Assembly: GCF_021390475.1 (NCBI RefSeq) | Contig: NZ_JAJUWS010000014.1 | Location: 1-64,000 of the forward strand | DNA: 64,000 bases | DNA from: Streptomyces sp. ST2-7A | Lineage (GTDB): Bacteria > Actinomycetota > Actinomycetes > Streptomycetales > Streptomycetaceae | Direction: 5' to 3' | Shown: positions 59,471 through 64,000 of the stretch, piece after piece | How the letters are laid out: each line of letters starts with the position of its first letter | Numbering within the stretch: position 1 is the first letter of the stretch | The notes under the pieces: model-generated | Told to the model about the DNA's origin: nothing | The model's database searches: none | Seen by the model: the letters and a program-made list of their open reading frames with translations, nothing else | Position numbers and translations under genes: made by a program

Positions 59471-61803
59471 CGCCGCGCCCCGGTGTCCCCGACCCCCGTG
59501 GCGGACTCCGGCGCCAGCGCCCACCAGGCCGCCAGGCCGAAGGCCAGGCCGGTCACCACGGTGGTGGGTCCGCCGATGTCCGCGTACAGGAAGTTGACCA
59601 GTTGCCAGAGCAACAACCCCGTGGCGGCCAGACCGAGCCGACGGGACGGTCCCGGCGGGACGATCCGCAACCGCCGCAGGCAGCCCACCAGGAGGACCGC
59701 CCACGCGCCGAACGTCGCGGTCGCCCCCAGTAGGCCCTGTTCGGCCAGGACCAGCAGGTACATGTTGTGCGGGGAGAGCAACTGCTGCCGCTCGAACTCC
59801 CACCCCGCGCCACCGGTGTCGCTGCCGGAGGACAGCGCGACGGAGGCCGCCGCGTCCCGGTGATCGGCGAAACCGCGCGGCCCGACGCCGGTCCACGGCT
59901 CCTCTCGCCACATGGTCAGGGCCGCGTCCCACAGCGCGTACCGGTCGATCACCGACTGGTCGGGGGTGTCGGTGACACGAACGATGCTGGTGAGCCGGTC
60001 GGCGACCTGCCCGGAGCCGGCGGCGGCCAGGCCGACCGCGAGCACGCTCCCGCAGGCCAGCAGGAGCAGGACGCGCCGCGAGAGTCGCCCGGCGAGCAGC
60101 AGCATCGCCGCGCAGGCGACGGCCGTGGCGATCCACGCCCCACGGCTGAAGGACACCACCAGCGGCACCAGCAGCGCCACCGCGCACAGGGGCGCGGCGA
60201 GCGAACGCGTGAGCGCCCGGGGCGTGCGCGTTCGTCGGGCGTCGGGAGCGCGCGGTGGCCCGCCGAGCGCGAACGCGACGGCGACCACCATCCCGGCCGC
60301 CACCACGCCCGCCATGCCCATCACGTTCTGCGGGCCATAGGTGCCCACCGCCCGGATGTCCTCGCCCATATACGAGGCGCCGGTTCCGGTGAGGTACTGG
60401 ATCGTGCCCACCGTTCCCTGGACCACGGCGGGCAGCAGGAGCAGTGCGGCGGCCCACCGGGCCGGGCCCGGCGCGCGCAGCGCCACCAGCAGCGCCAGGG
60501 GGATCAGGACGAACACCTGGAGGTGTCGGGCGAATCCGGGGACGGCGGCGAGCGGGTCGCCGGCCGCGACGGTCACCACCGCGCAGGCCACCGCCGGGAC
60601 GGCCACGACGAGCAGGACCCGGGGCGAGAGCCGCTCCGCCCCGGCGGGCCGGGGCCGCAGCAGGAGCGGCACGCAACACAGCACCAGGAACAGAGAGGCG
60701 AGGTCGGCGACCCCGGTGGCGGCGGCGCCGGGCAACGGCAGAGGGACCGGCACCGCGAGCAGCAGCGTGACGGCGGCCATCGGGACGAGGACCGGAGCGC
60801 GCCGAATCGCCTCCGCCACACTCCGCGTCCGGGCACGTGGCCCGGCGGGGTGGGGACGGCCCGGCCGGTCACCCGGGGCGGCGCCCCGTTCCCCCGCCGG
60901 GCCGGGGACGGAAAGGACGGGCCCGGGTGGGGAGCCGCCGGACACCGCGACGGCTGCCCCGGCGGTCGTCCGACCGGAGCGGACCGCCGCCTCCGCGCCG
61001 CCGCAGGCCGTGGCGACGGAAACGGGACGAATCACCGTCCCCGCCCCGAACGGGGAACCGGCGGACCCGACAGCCGAGGGGAGGGTGACACCCCCCGCGT
61101 CTCCATAAACCCCGGCGGCGGACACCGTGGTGAGGGGAACCCCGCACACCGCCGTCCCCGCCCCGAGCGGGGAACCGGCGAACCCGACAGTCGGGGAAAG
61201 GGTGACACCCCCCGTGCCTCCGGGCGTCCCGGCGGGTGGAACCGCATGGACCATCTCCCCCGACGAATCGGCGGACCCGGCGGTCGGAAGGGGCGTATTG
61301 GAAGCGGAACCCGCCGACGCCCGGTCACCCGCCCCGGCCGACCGAACGGCCGCCGGGTCCGGGGAGAGGGCGGCGCCGGCGGGACGGACCATTACGACGG
61401 GAACCGGACGGTCCGCCTCACCCGCCTCACCCATCGAGCCCGACGCCGCCGCGCCGCCGGCGACCGGGGAGAGGGCGGCGCCGGCGGGTACCGGGGCGGT
61501 GGAAGCCGGACCGACCGTCGCCCCCACCGTTCCCGCCACCTCCGACGAAGCGCCGGTCCCGACGGCACCGGCGGCCGGGAGGGTGGGTCGGGGGCCCGCG
61601 CCGCCGGGGACGAGCCCGGCCGAAACCGGCCGGAACGGTACCCGGGCCCCCGTACCGGTTCCCCGGTCGGTGACCGGGGTCGCCTTCCGGCGCCCGACGG
61701 TGCCCCGCATGATCGGGGCGGGGTCGATGGAACGGAGGACCTCGGCGGCCCGGGCGGGCCCGGTGGAGCCGGCGATCAACCGACGCAGGACACGACGCAC
61801 CAT
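59467..61803 (-). CDS. O-antigen ligase/polymerase-like membrane protein
   Basis: 778 residues. The C-terminal ~440 residues have about ten hydrophobic segments and the Wzy_C-like loop (YLTGTGASYMGEDIRAVGTYGPQNVMG, EEPWTGVGPRGFADH, LSPHNMYLLVLAEQGLLG) of O-antigen ligases/polymerases. The first ~335 residues are an unusual low-complexity Gly/Ala/Val/Pro stretch with internal repeats (AGSPLGAGT, AGSPFGAGT). The ATG shares one base with the stop of the upstream gene (TGATG). Confidence 0.85.
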   Translation of the reverse strand: MVRRVLRRLIAGSTGPARAAEVLRSIDPAPIMRGTVGRRKATPVTDRGTGTGARVPFRPVSAGLVPGGAGPRPTLPAAGAVGTGASSEVAGTVGATVGPASTAPVPAGAALSPVAGGAAASGSMGEAGEADRPVPVVMVRPAGAALSPDPAAVRSAGAGDRASAGSASNTPLPTAGSADSSGEMVHAVPPAGTPGGTGGVTLSPTVGFAGSPLGAGTAVCGVPLTTVSAAGVYGDAGGVTLPSAVGSAGSPFGAGTVIRPVSVATACGGAEAAVRSGRTTAGAAVAVSGGSPPGPVLSVPGPAGERGAAPGDRPGRPHPAGPRARTRSVAEAIRRAPVLVPMAAVTLLLAVPVPLPLPGAAATGVADLASLFLVLCCVPLLLRPRPAGAERLSPRVLLVVAVPAVACAVVTVAAGDPLAAVPGFARHLQVFVLIPLALLVALRAPGPARWAAALLLLPAVVQGTVGTIQYLTGTGASYMGEDIRAVGTYGPQNVMGMAGVVAAGMVVAVAFALGGPPRAPDARRTRTPRALTRSLAAPLCAVALLVPLVVSFSRGAWIATAVACAAMLLLAGRLSRRVLLLLACGSVLAVGLAAAGSGQVADRLTSIVRVTDTPDQSVIDRYALWDAALTMWREEPWTGVGPRGFADHRDAAASVALSSGSDTGGAGWEFERQQLLSPHNMYLLVLAEQGLLGATATFGAWAVLLVGCLRRLRIVPPGPSRRLGLAATGLLLWQLVNFLYADIGGPTTVVTGLAFGLAAWWALAPESATGVGDTGARR

Positions 61804-63173
61804 CAGGCTCCCTTGCAGCGCACGCACTCGGCGGCGGTCCGGGCGAGGATCCGCAGATCCCGCCAGAACGACCAGGTGTCGATGTAGTGGTTGTCGAAGC
61901 GGACGCGGTCCTCGATGGAGGTGTCCCCGCGCAGGCCGCTGGTCTGTGCGAGTCCGGTGAGGCCGACCGGCATCCGGTGGCGCTCGGCGTAGCCCGGGTA
62001 CACCTGTCCGAACCGCTCGACGAAGTGCGGACGTTCGGGGCGCGGCCCGACCAGGCTCATCTCGCCACGCAGCACGTCCCACAACTGCGGGAGTTCGTCC
62101 AGCGAGGTGCGGCGCAGGGCCCGCCCCACCCGGCTCATCCGCCGGTCGTCGGCGATGGACCAGCGGGTGGCGGCCTCCCGGTCGTCGTTCGGTCGGAGAG
62201 TGCGGAACTTGTGGATGACGAACGGCCGACCGTCCCGGCCCACCCGTTCCTGACGGAAGATCACACCGGGTCCGTCGGCCAGCCGCACGGCCAGCGCGCA
62301 ACCGGCCAACAGCGGCGCGCCGAGGACCAGACCGGTGGCGGCGCCGACCACGTCCACCGCCCTTTTGGCGGCGCCCGCCACCCGGCGACGCGGCGGGGGG
62401 TCGAGGCGGCGGCAGGGGTGACCCCACAGGTGCGCGCCGCGCACAGCGGTGCCGCCGGGTTCGGCGAGAGCGGGGCGACGCAGGGCGGGATCGGCCTCCA
62501 CCAGCCAGGCGACGCCACCGCGTTCCCAGAGTCGGCGCAGCAGCGCCGCGTCACCGGGGCCGGCCGGGTGGTGGGTGAACAGCGCGTCGACGGGGCCGTG
62601 CCGCCCGATGAGCCGGTCCAACTCCCGGGGCACGGGCGGCACGACGGGGAGTTCGCCCGGGTCGACGGCCGGTCGTGAAAGCGGGCCCGGGGCACCGCGC
62701 GCCGACGCCCCTCCGGCACTACCCGTCCCACCCGTCCCACCGGCCGGTCCGGCGGGCCCGGCCGACCCGGCCGACCCGGCCGGGGGTGGGCCGGGTTCCC
62801 CCGCGACCACCCGGGCCACGGGCCGCAGGCCGTACTCGGGGTGTTCGCGCAGCACGGCGGCGATCCGTCGACCCGGTCGACCGGCGCCGATCACCACGGT
62901 CGGGCGGGGTGCCCGACGTGCCCGCCGGCTCCGGGCACGCAGCACGGCGGCCCGTCCCGCCCAGGCCAGGACCGTGTGGACGGCGATCAGGGCCGGCAGC
63001 GCCGGGGCGGCGCCGGCGCCCGTCCCGGGCCGGCTCATCGGTGGCTTCCCCCCGGGGTTCGCCCCGGGCTTCGTCGGGCGGCCCATCGGGTGACTCATCG
63101 GTGGGGTCGCGACCGCCGTGCCCGGTGGGCGGGGGGCGGTGGGCAGGGGCGGCGGTGGGCTCTCGGTGGTCAT
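61803..63173 (-). CDS. Undecaprenyl-phosphate sugar-1-phosphate transferase
   Basis: 456 residues. The C-terminal part is a bacterial sugar transferase (WbaP/PglC catalytic type): KRAVDVVGAATGLVLGAPLLAGCALAVRL, FRQERVGRDGRPFVIHKFRTL, RRTSLDELPQLWDVLRGEMSLVGPRPE, PVGLTGLAQTSG. An N-terminal half has a Rossmann-like part (PTVVIGAGRPGRRIAAVLREHPEYGL). The usual N-terminal membrane helices are reduced to one. It begins synthesis of the repeat unit on undecaprenyl phosphate. ATG overlaps the upstream stop (ATGA). Confidence 0.92.
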   Translation of the reverse strand: MTTESPPPPLPTAPRPPGTAVATPPMSHPMGRPTKPGANPGGKPPMSRPGTGAGAAPALPALIAVHTVLAWAGRAAVLRARSRRARRAPRPTVVIGAGRPGRRIAAVLREHPEYGLRPVARVVAGEPGPPPAGSAGSAGPAGPAGGTGGTGSAGGASARGAPGPLSRPAVDPGELPVVPPVPRELDRLIGRHGPVDALFTHHPAGPGDAALLRRLWERGGVAWLVEADPALRRPALAEPGGTAVRGAHLWGHPCRRLDPPPRRRVAGAAKRAVDVVGAATGLVLGAPLLAGCALAVRLADGPGVIFRQERVGRDGRPFVIHKFRTLRPNDDREAATRWSIADDRRMSRVGRALRRTSLDELPQLWDVLRGEMSLVGPRPERPHFVERFGQVYPGYAERHRMPVGLTGLAQTSGLRGDTSIEDRVRFDNHYIDTWSFWRDLRILARTAAECVRCKGA

Positions 63174-64000
63174 CGCCCGCCCGCCTCGCCGTCCGCCACC
63201 GGAGGGGTCTGCCCGGCCCGGACGGTCGGGTGGGGGCCCGGGGGGAGCCGGCCCGGTACGACGCCGCGGGGCCGGCGCAGGAACACCCGGGCGCCGGCCG
63301 GCAGGCCGGGACGGCCCCCGATACCCCCCGGCCCGACCGGTCCGACCGGTGGCGCCGGGTTGTTCCCCGCCCCGGTGACGGCGCCCGGTCGGGTGACAGC
63401 GCCCGGTCCGGCTCCGGCTCCGGTCTCCGGACCCCGACCGGCGGAGCCGGGAACGACGCCACCCGCCCGGCCGTGCGAAACCGGGACCGGAAGCGAGGCC
63501 GGAACCGGGGCCGGGAGGACGACGGGGTCGGGCGCGCCCGACCCGTCACCGCCGTCGGTCGGGTCCGTGCCGGGGGCCGGGAGGTCCGGCAGGAGCGTGC
63601 GGTACAGCTCGCGCACCGCCGCCGCCGTGCCCCGCAGGTCGTGATCGCGGCGGACCCGGCGACGGGCCGCGACGCCGAGGGCGACGCGCGCCGCCGGGTC
63701 GGCCAGCAGGCCGACCGTCGCCGAGGCCAGCGCCCGGGGGTCGCCCGGCGGCACCAGGCAGCTCGCGAGGTGTTCCTCCGGCAGGCACTCGCGGGCCCCG
63801 GCGACGTCGGTGAGCAGCACCGGCCGGCCGCAGGCCATGGCCTCCAGCGGGGTCAGCGCCATGCCCTCCCAACGGGAGGGCTGGACGACCAGGTCGGCGG
63901 CGGCGTACCAGGGACGGGGATCGTCCACGGCTCCGGCGAACAGGACGCCGCGCGGGGCCGCGATCCGCAGCGCCTCGCCCGCCGGGCCGTCACCGACCAG
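63170..64000 (-). CDS. GT4-family glycosyltransferase, C-terminal part
   Basis: Truncated by the window edge; 276 codons are visible. VGDGPAGEALRIA, FAGAVDDPRPWYAAADLVVQPSRWEGMALTPLEAMACGRPVLLTD carry the donor-binding region of GT4 enzymes. A long Pro/Gly-rich tail of about 130 residues follows. Its stop overlaps the sugar transferase start, so the operon extends further right. Confidence 0.9.
   Translation of the reverse strand: MVGDGPAGEALRIAAPRGVLFAGAVDDPRPWYAAADLVVQPSRWEGMALTPLEAMACGRPVLLTDVAGARECLPEEHLASCLVPPGDPRALASATVGLLADPAARVALGVAARRRVRRDHDLRGTAAAVRELYRTLLPDLPAPGTDPTDGGDGSGAPDPVVLPAPVPASLPVPVSHGRAGGVVPGSAGRGPETGAGAGPGAVTRPGAVTGAGNNPAPPVGPVGPGGIGGRPGLPAGARVFLRRPRGVVPGRLPPGPHPTVRAGQTPPVADGEAGGR

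Overview
The window is very GC-rich actinobacterial chromosome, almost certainly Streptomyces or a close relative. Third-codon positions are strongly G/C, GTG starts and 4-base start/stop overlaps are common, and typical streptomycete families are present (XRE/DUF5753 with DUF397, RppA, HTTM/DUF5819, T7SS-style RHS toxin). A near-perfect ParB parS sequence at 5496-5511 suggests, but does not prove, an origin-proximal location.

Region 1 (1-14.3 kb) is core metabolism. An Lrp/AsnC regulator resembling BkdR is followed by a TetR repressor divergent from paaN. After a lipoprotein, a SpoU-type methyltransferase and an HTTM/DUF5819 membrane pair comes a tightly overlapping paaABCDE operon for phenylacetyl-CoA epoxidation. 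Dyads of the form ACCGNNCGNNCGGT lie between tetR and paaN and before paaA, with a related dyad before the Lrp gene, so the TetR protein probably controls the dispersed paa genes. A class I aminotransferase follows.

Region 2 (14.5-31.8 kb) is an accessory patchwork. It holds an IS5-family element, a MarR regulator, two exact copies of a RibD/DHFR-like gene, two paralogous copies of a VOC-ArsR-tectonin block that have decayed in complementary ways, a toxin-antitoxin-like pair, an XRE membrane protein, a DUF4232 lipoprotein, a six-bladed tectonin protein, small methyltransferases and an XRE/DUF397 module.

Region 3 (31.9-41 kb) holds a membrane-RidA fusion, an APH-family kinase, a DUF6228 protein and a polymorphic-toxin locus. 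That locus comprises a 1461-residue RHS protein with its adjacent immunity candidate, followed by a frameshifted orphan RHS tip carrying a second toxin domain and a second immunity candidate. A transposase remnant and a kinase-gene fragment sit among these pieces.

Region 4 (41.2-48.4 kb) has an HTH regulator divergent from an MFS transporter, a 55-residue hydrophobic protein, a P450-rppA pigment pair, a rhodanese and a coiled-coil protein with an HPD motif.

Region 5 (48.6-64 kb) is a polysaccharide or cell-surface glycan locus: FAD oxidoreductase, ATP-grasp ligase, secreted glycosidase, and a minus-strand operon of overlapping genes (glycosyltransferase, UndP sugar-1-phosphate transferase, O-antigen-ligase-like polymerase, MurJ/Wzx-like flippase joined in frame to a polysaccharide deacetylase, GT4, Wzz-like protein). 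The operon continues past the right edge. No rRNA, tRNA or CRISPR array was recognised.
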